37,510 nucleotides of DNA from Thiogranum sp. (lineage in GTDB: Bacteria; Pseudomonadota; Gammaproteobacteria; DSM-19610): positions 1-37,510 of the forward strand of contig JAGFJP010000071.1 of NCBI GenBank assembly GCA_024102665.1. Reading direction: 5' to 3'. Below are positions 7,640-15,663 of this stretch, piece after piece; positions within the stretch are counted from its first letter, which is position 1; each line of letters starts with the position of its first letter. Under the pieces are notes generated by a model. That model had not been told where the DNA came from, searched no databases, and saw only the letters and a program-made list of their open reading frames with translations. The position numbers and the translations under genes were made by a program.

Positions 7640-9087
7640 AGCGCCACCTCCTTGTGCAGCGGATGCGCTTCGCCGAGCTGCTTCCAGTCGAACTCGCGCG
7701 GCGCCAGCAGGCTGCCGGCCACCACGCACAGCATCGAGACCGCTGCGCCCACCAGGGCGGCGACGTAGAAACCGATGGCGAAATAGCTGTACAGCCCGGC
7801 GGCGCTGCCCAGCACCATGCCGGCTACCGCGGCAGCGGCGTTGGCGCGGCGCCAGAACAGCCCGGCGGCGATCGGCCAGATGGTGCTGGCGACGAAGGCG
7901 CCGGTGAAGTAGAGCAGTTCGGCGAGCGTGGTCAGGCGCGGCGCGCACAGCAGCCAGGTCAGCACGCCCAGGCCGACGATAATGCGCGCCGCCGCGCGAC
8001 GCATGTCCTCGGCGCTGGCGTGCGGTTTCAAGTGCCTGCGGTAAATGTCTTCGACGACCAGGATGCTGGTGGCGGCCAGCAGTGAATCGAGGCTGGAGGA
8101 CAGGGCCGCGAACACCATCAACAGCACCAGCACCGCGCCGGTGACGCCGAGCAGGTTGGCGGCCACCATCGGACCGACCATGTCCGCGGCCGGTACGTTG
8201 AGCTGCAGTGCCGGAACCGCCAGCGCGACGAAGCCGGCGACGATCGGGATCGGCGCCCATAGCAGCCCCGCCAGCGTGTAGGCCTTGAAACCCACGCCTT
8301 CGCGGAACGAGAAGGCGCGGCTCCACCACACATTGGAGTGGAAGATTTCGCCAATGCCGAACAACAGATTGTTGAACAGAAACATGATGGCCGCCGGCAT
8401 CAGCAGGTTGAGCAGTTCCGGACGTTCGGCGAGCACCGCGGCGTGGATGCTGTCGAAGCCGACATGGCGGATCGCCAGTACGGCGATGACCACCAGGCCG
8501 ACCAGTATCAGCAACGCCTGGATGAAGTCGGTGCCGATGACGGCGCGAAAACCGCCGAGCAGAGTATAGCCGACACAGATGGCCAGGATGACGGTCATGC
8601 CATAGTGATAGGGTATGCCGGTGAGGGCGTGAATCAGGATGCCGCCGGCCATGCCCATGCTGACCAGCCAGCCGAGACTGTAGAACAGCGATATCGCCAG
8701 GAACACGCGCCATGCCGTGTGGCCGTAACGGATACGGATGAAATCGCCGCTGGTATAGCCGTTCGGCATCAGGTGACGGATGCGTCGGGCCAGCGGCGCG
8801 AACATCAGCAGACCGACCGAACCCAGCGAGTAGCCGAGCATGCCCCACACGCCGATCTGGAACGCCAGCTGCGGCGCGGCCATGGTGGTATTGCTGGTCA
8901 CCCAGGTGGCCATGGCGGTGGCGGTGCCGAGCGCCAGGCCGACGCGGCGACCGGCGAGCACATAATCGTCGAGCTGTTGCGCATGACGCCCCCAGTACCA
9001 GCCGAGCGCGATCCACAACAGCGAAAAACCGGCGAGTATCGCCCAGCCGATCGAGGGGTCGAGGATGGCGCTGTTGACGCTGTTCAT
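7636..9087 (-). CDS. sodium:solute symporter (SSS family, DUR3-like features)
   Basis: This is a 483-residue membrane protein with about 13 hydrophobic segments. The N-terminal part, with AGRRVGLALGTATAMATWV, a following WGMLGYSLGS region and MPNGYTSGDFIRIRYG, resembles the urea/DUR3-like branch of the SSS family. The segment SSSLDSLLAATS at 330-341 corresponds to the conserved sodium-site helix. It would import a solute with Na+, which suits a saline habitat. The start codon overlaps the amidase stop (ATGA), and its stop overlaps the GTG of the 40-residue peptide. A ureido or amide substrate is inferred from the neighbours and the DUR3-like pattern; it is not proven. Confidence 0.88.
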   Translation of the reverse strand: MNSVNSAILDPSIGWAILAGFSLLWIALGWYWGRHAQQLDDYVLAGRRVGLALGTATAMATWVTSNTTMAAPQLAFQIGVWGMLGYSLGSVGLLMFAPLARRIRHLMPNGYTSGDFIRIRYGHTAWRVFLAISLFYSLGWLVSMGMAGGILIHALTGIPYHYGMTVILAICVGYTLLGGFRAVIGTDFIQALLILVGLVVIAVLAIRHVGFDSIHAAVLAERPELLNLLMPAAIMFLFNNLLFGIGEIFHSNVWWSRAFSFREGVGFKAYTLAGLLWAPIPIVAGFVALAVPALQLNVPAADMVGPMVAANLLGVTGAVLVLLMVFAALSSSLDSLLAATSILVVEDIYRRHLKPHASAEDMRRAAARIIVGLGVLTWLLCAPRLTTLAELLYFTGAFVASTIWPIAAGLFWRRANAAAAVAGMVLGSAAGLYSYFAIGFYVAALVGAAVSMLCVVAGSLLAPREFDWKQLGEAHPLHKEVAL

Positions 9088-9827
9088 GTATCCACCACCG
9101 CCTGCAGTTCGGCGATCGCCTCATCGGTCGTGAACACGCGCGCATAGCGGTCCTTCATGGTGGTGATGGTGGCGTGCTGCAGTTCCGGCGTCACCGTCGC
9201 GCAGCCGTCCGAGATCAACGTTACGTAAAAGCCCAGGTCGCAGGCATCGCGGATCGCCGTGGAGACACATTCATTGCTGTACACGCCGACCACGAACAGG
9301 CCGTTGATCTGCAGGTTGCGCAGCACGTACTCGATGTTGGTCGAGTTGAAAACACCGCTGGCGGTCTTGTTGATGACGATTTCGTTCTCCAGCGGCGCCA
9401 CCGCTTCCAGGAACTCTGCGTCCCGGGAACCGGGCGGTGCGTGCAGACCGAGGCGCTTGTGGCCGGGGCTGCGATCGCGACCGTCCTGCGTCAGCGACTG
9501 GATGCGCGTATGGATGACTTCCAGCTCGCGGGCGCGAAACGCCGCCTGCAGGCGCGCCACGTTGGGCAGCACGGTGTTTTCCAGCCGGTCGAAATAGTAA
9601 TCATGCGCTTGCGGCGGTATGTTCGCGGTTTCGTCGCGGGCGAATATGCCGTGTCCGCGCGCGGCATCGAGGTATTGCATGTCGATGCACAGCAGCGCCG
9701 TGTTGTGATGTTCCAGCGAGCGCTGCACCCCTGGCACGTGCGTGATCGAACGGCGGTAGGTATCGCGCAGCGGGTCGACCGGGGTCGAACCCGGATTGCC
9801 TGATTGTTGTTTTGTCTGGTCGTTCAT
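9084..9827 (-). CDS. isochorismatase-family cysteine amidohydrolase
   Basis: The 247-residue protein has the complete isochorismatase-like catalytic triad: D49 in ALLCIDMQ, K154 in VINKTASGVF and C187 in GVYSNECVSTAIRDA. Members of this superfamily with the Cys nucleophile hydrolyse amides or ureides (nicotinamidase, N-carbamoylsarcosine amidohydrolase, ureidoacrylate and biuret hydrolases). The N-terminal 40 residues are an extra, polar extension. The ATG follows the carbamoylase stop directly (TGAATG), and the gene overlaps the symporter start. Co-occurrence with a carbamoylase and a carbamoyltransferase points to an amide or ureido substrate. My preferred guess is a terminal carboxamide, but N-carbamoyl hydrolysis is equally open. 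Confidence 0.87.
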   Translation of the reverse strand: MNDQTKQQSGNPGSTPVDPLRDTYRRSITHVPGVQRSLEHHNTALLCIDMQYLDAARGHGIFARDETANIPPQAHDYYFDRLENTVLPNVARLQAAFRARELEVIHTRIQSLTQDGRDRSPGHKRLGLHAPPGSRDAEFLEAVAPLENEIVINKTASGVFNSTNIEYVLRNLQINGLFVVGVYSNECVSTAIRDACDLGFYVTLISDGCATVTPELQHATITTMKDRYARVFTTDEAIAELQAVVDT

Positions 9828-11069
9828 TCAACCTGCCAGTCGTTGCAATGTATGAAGCAGCACATTGGCGCCTGCTTCGATGTCGTTCCAGGCGGTCCAT
9901 TCCGCCGAGGAATGGCTGCGGCCTTCCTTGCTGGGCACGAACACCATGCCCGCGGGTGCAATCGAGGCGATCACCTGGGCGTCGTGCGCCGCGCCGCTGT
10001 TGATGTGCGTGGCCTCGATGCCGAGTGTCTCCACGGCCTGTTCCACCGCGTCGCGCACCAGCGGCGCGCACGGCACCGGGGCGATTTCGCTGAGAATCTG
10101 ATACTCGAACATCAGGCCGCGGCGCCGGGCGATGGCCGCCAGCGCGCGCTGAAACGATTCGGCGAGGCGCGCCAGTGTGCCGGCGTCGGTATCGCGCACG
10201 TCCAGCGAGAACACTGCCTGGCCGGGCACGACGTTGGCCGCTCCCGGGAACAGTTCGACGCGCCCGATGGTGGCGACGCTGGCGGGGCTGCCGTGTTCTT
10301 CCAGCACGCGGTCGATCTGGGTGGCGAATTCCGTCAGGCCCTGAAAGGCGTCGGCGCGCATGTTCATCGGCGTGGTGCCGGCGTGATTGGCGGCGCCGGT
10401 CAGCGTTACCTGCCATTTGAACAGGCCGGTAATGGCGTCGACGATACCGACTGACACCCCCTGACGATCCAGCACCGGTCCCTGCTCGATGTGCAACTCC
10501 ACATAGGCGTGGATGCTGTCCGGGCTGCGCTGCGCGTGCAGCGCGGCGCGTGCGTCCAGACCGTGTCTGGCCATGGCGTCGATCAGGGTGACGCCGTCGA
10601 GGTCGCGGGCGCTGTACAGGTACCCCGGCGTCACCTGCCCGGCCAGCGCCTGCGAGCCGAACAGCCCGCCAAAGCGCCCTTCCTCGTCGCTGAAGGCAAT
10701 CGCTTCCACGGGGCGTCTGAGGCTTACGCCGGCATCCTTGAGCACGCGCAGTGCTTCCAGCGCGCAGAGCACGCCGAGGGCGCCGTCGAGATGACCCGCG
10801 CCGGGCACGGTATCGATATGCGAACCGGCGATCACGCTGGCGACATCGTCCCGCCAGCCCAGCCGCGCACAAATGTTGGCGGCGCCGTCCTGGTGCACGG
10901 TCAGCCCGGCCGCGTCGACGCGCTGCAGCAGCCACTCACGCGCCTGCATATCGCCGTCGGAAAAGGCCATACGGTAAATGCCGTGGTCTTCGCGTCGCCC
11001 GATACCGGCGAGTTGCTCGATATCATCGCGCAGGCGCGCCGCATTGATGCGTAAACTTTCCCCTGTCAT
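9828..11069 (-). CDS. M20-family N-carbamoyl-L-amino-acid hydrolase / allantoate-amidohydrolase-like
   Basis: The 413-residue product is a dinuclear-metal amidohydrolase of the hydantoinase/carbamoylase family. Metal ligands are visible: H84 in GSHIDTVPG, D95 in HLDGALG, E129/E130 in FSDEEGRFGG, H193 in ELHIEQGP, plus C-terminal His in SGAAHDAQ and SKEGRSHSSAEWT. The lid-domain signature NHAGTTPMNMR is present. The family removes carbamoyl groups from N-carbamoyl amino acids, or attacks allantoate, releasing NH3 and CO2. The start at 11069 overlaps the upstream stop (ATGA). In this operon it is the natural counterpart of the carbamoyltransferase encoded further along. The exact substrate cannot be fixed. 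Confidence 0.9.
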   Translation of the reverse strand: MTGESLRINAARLRDDIEQLAGIGRREDHGIYRMAFSDGDMQAREWLLQRVDAAGLTVHQDGAANICARLGWRDDVASVIAGSHIDTVPGAGHLDGALGVLCALEALRVLKDAGVSLRRPVEAIAFSDEEGRFGGLFGSQALAGQVTPGYLYSARDLDGVTLIDAMARHGLDARAALHAQRSPDSIHAYVELHIEQGPVLDRQGVSVGIVDAITGLFKWQVTLTGAANHAGTTPMNMRADAFQGLTEFATQIDRVLEEHGSPASVATIGRVELFPGAANVVPGQAVFSLDVRDTDAGTLARLAESFQRALAAIARRRGLMFEYQILSEIAPVPCAPLVRDAVEQAVETLGIEATHINSGAAHDAQVIASIAPAGMVFVPSKEGRSHSSAEWTAWNDIEAGANVLLHTLQRLAG

Positions 11070-11551
11070 CGGTATCGCCGGGTTCCGTGGAGAATGAGAA
11101 TCAGCGTGGCGAAAAACACCGTGGCGCCGACGCCAAAGAAGGCCAGGGCGCGGCCGAGCGTGTGGTGGGCGACAGTGACGGTCACCGGGTCGCTCCAGGC
11201 AATGACGCGGCCATCGATGCCGATTTCGCCGGCGCGATAGGTGCGCCGGCCGTCCGCCAGGCCCGACAGCAGCATGGCGCGATCCGGACCCTGGTAGATG
11301 CGGGTGGTGGCCGGTTCGTTGCCGGCCGTTTCCTCGATGGCGACCTCGGGGGTATCCGCGCTCCAGCGCAGCTGATAGTACCCGGCGGTCGCCAGCGTGG
11401 TGTCCGCGTCGAGGCGAGGTGCGGCGCTCGAGGCTGCCGCGATCGCGAGCAGTATCAGGGCGGCACAGGCTAACCCTGTTCGTCCGGGGGGATTTCGGAC
11501 CGCAGGCGGGGCGTGGTCGGGATGAACACGGTGTCGGCGGTGTTCGTATAT
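11066..11551 (-). CDS. exported, C-terminally membrane-anchored beta-domain protein; start codon unclear
   Basis: The frame is open from about 11605 to the TGA at 11066. It encodes a signal-peptide-like core (LACAALILLAIAAASSAAP), a domain of about 90 residues with beta-rich, fibronectin-III-like character (YYQLRWSAD...), and a C-terminal hydrophobic span (ALAFFGVGATVFFATLILIL) followed by basic residues. There is no in-frame ATG, GTG or TTG upstream of the signal peptide; the first ATG, at 11275, lies inside the domain. A good AAGGAG at 11560-11565 precedes in-frame ATC (11554) and ATA (11551), so I give the latter. A frameshift at the six-G run 11486-11491, joining a GTG at 11529, is an alternative. 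It is first in the carbamoylase operon and overlaps the next gene (ATGA). Function unknown. Confidence 0.6.
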   Translation of the reverse strand: MYEHRRHRVHPDHAPPAVRNPPGRTGLACAALILLAIAAASSAAPRLDADTTLATAGYYQLRWSADTPEVAIEETAGNEPATTRIYQGPDRAMLLSGLADGRRTYRAGEIGIDGRVIAWSDPVTVTVAHHTLGRALAFFGVGATVFFATLILILHGTRRYR

Positions 11552-11602
11552 GATGGGCGCTCCTTGGCGTCGTTCGTTCTGTCCGGGTTTGCGAAGTCGA
11601 TT

Positions 11603-11632
11603 ATTCTAACCCAAAGCAATTTATAAGAGTAA
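11603..11632 (-). promoter_or_regulatory. candidate promoter of the carbamoylase-symporter-carbamoyltransferase operon
   Basis: On the minus strand a TAGAAT -10-like hexamer (11603-11608) lies 18 bases from a weak TTACTC -35 (11627-11632). A start around 11596 would leave about 30 bases before the AAGGAG of the first gene. An AAAGCAA copy (11613-11619) sits in the spacer, which would suit repression. This is pattern evidence only. Confidence 0.4.
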
Positions 11633-11645
11633 TTACCCCATACTA

Positions 11646-11659
11646 TTGCTTGAAAGCAA
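11646..11659. promoter_or_regulatory. candidate MarR operator, TTGCTTgaAAGCAA
   Basis: A perfect inverted repeat (6-base arms, 2-base centre) lies in the AT-rich stretch between the operon and the divergent MarR gene. Its right arm AAAGCAA recurs as a direct copy at 11613-11619, 40 bases away (about four helical turns), inside the candidate operon promoter. Short palindromes next to divergent MarR genes are usual binding sites for this family. Confidence 0.45.
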
Positions 11660-11745
11660 ATAACATACTGATAATAAATGTTAATAGTGAATCAGCTCAA
11701 AAATATAATGCTTCTGACACAAATGACTAAAACCCTTGTTATCTA

Positions 11746-12288
11746 ATGGCATTACAGAAAGACAACGTTGACAGGATGCTCTCGGCGCTGCGGCGCGTGA
11801 TCCGTGCCATCGATCTGCATTCGCGGCAGCTGGTGCAGAGTCACGGCCTTACCGGGCCGCAGGCGCTGATCCTGAGGACGCTGCTGGATGGCGGTCTGTC
11901 GGCCGGCGCGCTGGCCAAACGCGTCAGCCTCAGCCAGGGAACGGTGACCGATATCCTCAACCGCCTGGAGCAGCGCGGCCTGGTGACCCGGGTTCGCGCC
12001 GAGAACGACCGCCGCCGCGTGATGGTGGAACTGTCGGCGGCCGGCCGGGAGTGCCTGGCGTCTTCTCCGCCCTTGTTACAGGACCGCTTTGCCAGCCGCA
12101 TCGAAGCGCTGGAAGACTGGGAGCAGACCCTGCTGCTGACTTCGCTGCAACGTATCGCCGCGATGATGGACGCCGGCGATCTGGACGCGGCACCGGTGCT
12201 GTCCAGCGGCTCCGTGCGGGCGACACCCGAAGCGGTGGAGGAGGTTGTCGAACCGCACACGGACGGCGGTCCACCCAAAGACCGCTGA
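11746..12288 (+). CDS. MarR-family transcriptional regulator
   Basis: The 180-residue protein has the MarR winged helix: [20 protein letters not shown] as the helix-turn-helix, then [11 protein letters not shown] and a wing with [16 protein letters not shown], including the characteristic DxRR motif. The N-terminal helix ([20 protein letters not shown]) and the C-terminal helix would form the dimer interface. The tail of about 35 residues is acidic and probably disordered. It is divergent from the carbamoylase operon across about 190 AT-rich bases with candidate operators, so it probably controls that operon and itself in response to a small ligand. There is no clear Shine-Dalgarno before the ATG. 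Some MarR proteins with this architecture sense osmolyte-related ligands, but that is not visible here. Confidence 0.88.
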   Translation: MALQKDNVDRMLSALRRVIRAIDLHSRQLVQSHGLTGPQALILRTLLDGGLSAGALAKRVSLSQGTVTDILNRLEQRGLVTRVRAENDRRRVMVELSAAGRECLASSPPLLQDRFASRIEALEDWEQTLLLTSLQRIAAMMDAGDLDAAPVLSSGSVRATPEAVEEVVEPHTDGGPPKDR

Positions 12289-12524
12289 TTGCTCGACTGT
12301 CCGGGAAACGCCGGCCCGCGCAGCGAATCACACGCGCATCGCTTTCGCCACGCCCGGCGAATCTCTCCGCATCGAGGCGCGCATCTCTGCATGCCGTATT
12401 TCATTATGCACTGTCACGGAATTGCAGCGCCGACGGCAGTGCGGCGTGCGCAAATGCCGCTACACTTTCATGCACCGCGCGCTGTGCACGGATATTTTTT
12501 GCAGCCGCGCGAGAGGTAAACGCG

Positions 12525-13013
12525 GTGCATGCTTTCGTACGCTTTTTCAAAAGTCTGCTGCTGCTGGAGCTGTTGCGGGGACTGTTGCTGACCGGCAGGT
12601 ATCTGTTTGCCCGCAAGGTGACGGTGCAATACCCCGAAGACAAGACGCCTTTGTCACCCCGGTTCAGGGGATTGCACGCGCTGCGGCGCTATCCAAACGG
12701 GCAGGAACGCTGCATTGCCTGCAAGTTGTGCGAAAGTGTTTGCCCGGCCGTTGCCATCACTATCGAATCCGCTGTCGCGGAAGACGGCACAAGGCGCACC
12801 ACCCGCTACGACATCGATCTTTTCAAATGCATCTATTGCGGTTTTTGCGAGGAATCCTGTCCTGTGGACGCCATCGTCGAAACGCGCTTTTTCGAGTATC
12901 ACTTCGAAGAGCGCGGCCCGCATATCATCAACAAGCAGCAGCTGCTGGCGATGGGCGATCGCTTCGAGGCGCAGATTGCCGCCGACCGCGCCGCGGACGC
13001 GCGCTATCGCTAG
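12525..13013 (+). CDS. nuoI: NuoI-like 2x[4Fe-4S] ferredoxin subunit of NADH:quinone oxidoreductase
   Basis: The 162-residue protein has an amphipathic N-terminal helix ([21 protein letters not shown]) and two 4Fe-4S motifs, [13 protein letters not shown] and [16 protein letters not shown]. The NuoI hallmarks [15 protein letters not shown] and [10 protein letters not shown] are also present. In complex I this subunit carries clusters N6a and N6b and passes electrons toward quinone. The start is the GTG at 12525, which gives the usual NuoI length; the frame stays open upstream but is not NuoI-like. It stands alone, with no other nuo gene on either side, so it may be a duplicate or a relocated copy. 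It ends convergently with spoVR, their stops overlapping on CTAG. Confidence 0.9.
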   Translation: MHAFVRFFKSLLLLELLRGLLLTGRYLFARKVTVQYPEDKTPLSPRFRGLHALRRYPNGQERCIACKLCESVCPAVAITIESAVAEDGTRRTTRYDIDLFKCIYCGFCEESCPVDAIVETRFFEYHFEERGPHIINKQQLLAMGDRFEAQIAADRAADARYR

Positions 13014-14437
13014 TTCAGCTCTTCAAATCCTTCGCTGCCGAAGCTAAAGCGGGCGGTTTTGCCGCGCACAGTCGTTTCCAGCATCACCTTTCTGCCCCAC
13101 AGGCGATACAGGTATTCCAGCGTGCGCTGCATGTACTCCTGTTCCAGGTCGCGCCCGTCATGCTCATGTTCCAGGTACAGCGTGCGGCTGCGGTGATAGT
13201 CGGCATCCATGATGCGAATCACGGGTATGGCCGCGGTGCCGGTGTTGCGCAGCAGGGTGTTACGCACGTCGATCCAGTTTTCGTCGTCGGCGAGTTTCGA
13301 TACGACGCGTTTATCGCCCTCGCGCACGTGTTCGAACATGTGCATTTCCTGCATCAGCTCCCGCGTCAGAAAACGCCGCAGGAATGACGAGTCACGGTCT
13401 GTTTCGCGCACCTCGAACAGTTTGTCCCTGGCGCCTTTTTCCGGTGTGCCGAACTCCCTGAGCTCGGCTTCTGTCGGTTCGTCGTAACGGCGGCGGATGT
13501 CGTGCCAGATCATGAAGCCGAGATGATAGGGGTTGATGTCGCCGCGATGCGGCCGGATCACCTGGTTGTGGTGCACCAGGAACTCGAGGTGCAGGTCGGT
13601 CGGCAGCTCAAGGCTGTTGAGAATGGCGTGGTGCCAGTAACTGGCCCAGCCCTCGTTCATGATCCGGGTTTCCATCTGCGGCAGGAAGTACCGCGTCTCG
13701 TCGTGCACCATGTGCAGCAGATCCTTCTGCCATTCCGCCAGGTAGGGATTGTGCTCGGCGATAAACAGCAGGATGTCCTCTTCCGGCTCCAGCGGCACGC
13801 GCTCGAGATCCGGCGCTTTGTAGGCGACCGGCGTGTGGATGGAATGGTAGGGGTCTGCCGGCGGCTGCGCCGCATCCAGCGCGCGTTGCTTCTGTTCCTC
13901 GGCCGCAAGTTTGCGAATCGCAGTATGGCGCTGCGTCTGCAGTGCGAGGGCGTGGGCGGCGTCGAGGATGCGCTCCACTGCCTGCAAACCGATGGACGGA
14001 TCCTCGACATAGGCGCGCACGCGCTCGGCGCGCAGTCTGGCGTGCGAGATCGTCTGTTCCGGGCGGGTGTCGCGAAACATGAAATTGTTCTTGAAAAAAT
14101 CATTGTGCCCGTACACGTGCGCAATGGTGAGTATCTGCAGGCACAAGGAGTTGTCGTGCATCAGGTAGGCCAGTGCCGGATTGGCGTTGATCACCATTTC
14201 GTAGGGCAGCCCGGAAACGCCATAGTTGTACAGCGTCTTCAGCTTCTCGTAGGATTTTCCGAATGACCAGTGCGGGTAGTGGGCCGGCATGCCGTGATAT
14301 GCCATGTAGCTCAGCATCTGGTCGTGATTGCAGATTTCGAACTCCTGCGGGAAACAGGACAGCCCGAATTCCTCCACCTTGTCGCGTATCCGGGCGTCCC
14401 ATTCCTTCAGGTCCCTGATGTCCCACTGCTGCCCCAT
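13010..14437 (-). CDS. SpoVR family protein (YcgB-like)
   Basis: The 475-residue protein is a full-length SpoVR-family member. Conserved segments include [20 protein letters not shown] at the N-terminus, [30 protein letters not shown], the HD-type [15 protein letters not shown] and [13 protein letters not shown]. The family is soluble and named for a Bacillus spore-cortex protein, but it is widespread in non-sporulating Proteobacteria, where it is linked to stationary phase and stress. Its biochemical role is not settled; the His-rich motifs suggest metal binding. It is the last gene of the prkA-yeaH-spoVR unit, 12 bases after yeaH. Confidence 0.93.
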   Translation of the reverse strand: MGQQWDIRDLKEWDARIRDKVEEFGLSCFPQEFEICNHDQMLSYMAYHGMPAHYPHWSFGKSYEKLKTLYNYGVSGLPYEMVINANPALAYLMHDNSLCLQILTIAHVYGHNDFFKNNFMFRDTRPEQTISHARLRAERVRAYVEDPSIGLQAVERILDAAHALALQTQRHTAIRKLAAEEQKQRALDAAQPPADPYHSIHTPVAYKAPDLERVPLEPEEDILLFIAEHNPYLAEWQKDLLHMVHDETRYFLPQMETRIMNEGWASYWHHAILNSLELPTDLHLEFLVHHNQVIRPHRGDINPYHLGFMIWHDIRRRYDEPTEAELREFGTPEKGARDKLFEVRETDRDSSFLRRFLTRELMQEMHMFEHVREGDKRVVSKLADDENWIDVRNTLLRNTGTAAIPVIRIMDADYHRSRTLYLEHEHDGRDLEQEYMQRTLEYLYRLWGRKVMLETTVRGKTARFSFGSEGFEELN

Positions 14438-14449
14438 GCCGACGACTCC

Positions 14450-15640
14450 CTAGGCGGATTCGGTTCCGGTGCGTGGTGTTTCGCGCGACAGAAACGCCTT
14501 GAAACTGGACCAGACGTCTTCCTTGCTTTCGATCAGCAGGGCGTGGAAGTTCGGACGCTCGATCCTGCCGAACGCATCCAGCATCGAATCACCGTAGTCG
14601 CGTGAATTGACCGGCTTTATTTCGCCGTAACCGAACAGGTTGCAGACGTCGCACAGTTCCTCTGCCGCCTTCAGCGCGGCCTCGGTGTCGGGCGGCCAGT
14701 TATCGCCGTCGGAGCAATGAAAAGCGTAGATATTCCACAGCGTGGGATGGTAGCGCTCGTTGATCACCTGCAGGGCTTTGGTGTATCCGGAGGAAATCAG
14801 CGTTCCGCCGGATTCGCCTTTGGTGAAGAACTCCTCCTCGTTGACTTCCCGCGCGCGGGCGTGATGCGCGATGAATACCACGTCGACATTGCTGTAGCGG
14901 GTGCGCACGAACTGGTACAGCAGAAAAAAGAAACTGCGCGCCAGGTATTTTTTCATGGTGTCCATGGACCCCGAGGTATCCATGATGCAGACCACCACCG
15001 CGTTCGACTGCAGGCGCACGTCGCGGACCAGGCGACGGTAGGTCAAATCGTCCTGGTGGAACGGAAAACGGCCGGTTGCGGTTTCGGCGCCGGCCGGGCC
15101 GCGCGTCGCGAGCTTGCGCTTGATGCGGGAAACCGCGGTGCGTCGCTTGTCCAGGTGGACGCGAACGCCGACCTTGCGGAACCCCTTGCGTTTGCGCATG
15201 GTTTCGACATGAACCTCGCGCAGCTTCTTGCGTTCCATGTCCGGCAGCGCAAGATCCTCGAACATGATATCGATGAGGTCTTCCAGGGTGATCTCGGTTT
15301 CGTAATAGTCCACGCCGGGCTGATCACTGCCGCTTCCCGGCTGCTGCTCGCCCGGACCGGCATCCTGGACCACCTGTCCCGCTTGCAGGTCCTCGTCGCC
15401 GGTCGCCACGCCGGGGTTGTCGGGACCGAAAATGAAGCGGTATTCGCGGATGCCGCGTATCGGTATCTTGATGATCTTGTCGCGGCTTTGCCCGATGATG
15501 GATTCTTCGGCGACGATATCCGTGATGTTGTCGCGTATCGCCTGGCGCACCTTCTGGCGGTGGCGCAGGCGATCGCCGGCGCTGCGGTCGGAACGCAGGG
15601 CGTCGGAGGCGGAATAGGGCCTGAAGACGGTATCGCTCAT
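14450..15640 (-). CDS. yeaH: YeaH/UPF0229 family protein with VWA-like domain
   Basis: The 396-residue product matches the UPF0229 family that accompanies PrkA. It has a basic N-terminal region, the YYETEITLEDLIDIMFEDL segment, and a C-terminal von Willebrand A-like fold with the metal site DTSGSMDTMKKYLAR and GGTLISSGYTKAL. I start it at MSDTVFRPYS (15640); the ATG just before it (15643) is equivalent, and the longer ORF to 15676 would overlap prkA. A low-complexity segment (GPGEQQPGSGSDQPG) separates the two parts. It probably works with the PrkA kinase and SpoVR in a stress or starvation response; the mechanism is unknown. Confidence 0.92.
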   Translation of the reverse strand: MSDTVFRPYSASDALRSDRSAGDRLRHRQKVRQAIRDNITDIVAEESIIGQSRDKIIKIPIRGIREYRFIFGPDNPGVATGDEDLQAGQVVQDAGPGEQQPGSGSDQPGVDYYETEITLEDLIDIMFEDLALPDMERKKLREVHVETMRKRKGFRKVGVRVHLDKRRTAVSRIKRKLATRGPAGAETATGRFPFHQDDLTYRRLVRDVRLQSNAVVVCIMDTSGSMDTMKKYLARSFFFLLYQFVRTRYSNVDVVFIAHHARAREVNEEEFFTKGESGGTLISSGYTKALQVINERYHPTLWNIYAFHCSDGDNWPPDTEAALKAAEELCDVCNLFGYGEIKPVNSRDYGDSMLDAFGRIERPNFHALLIESKEDVWSSFKAFLSRETPRTGTESA

Positions 15641-15663
15641 CATGACCGGCGCATCACACCTGC

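Noticed and set aside
9601..10935. 444-residue minus-strand frame inside the carbamoylase gene
   Set aside because: It is Arg-rich and overlaps the M20 gene in another frame. The M20 frame has all its metal-ligand motifs.
9084..11069. Creatinine or allantoin degradation operon
   Set aside because: The two hydrolase families would fit, but creatininase, creatinase, allantoinase, ureidoglycolate enzymes and carbamate kinase are all missing from the window.
13010..13013. Terminator between nuoI and spoVR, or between the MgtC-like gene and fumC
   Set aside because: The convergent stops overlap (CTAG) or abut (19738/19739), and no stem with a T-run is present at either junction.
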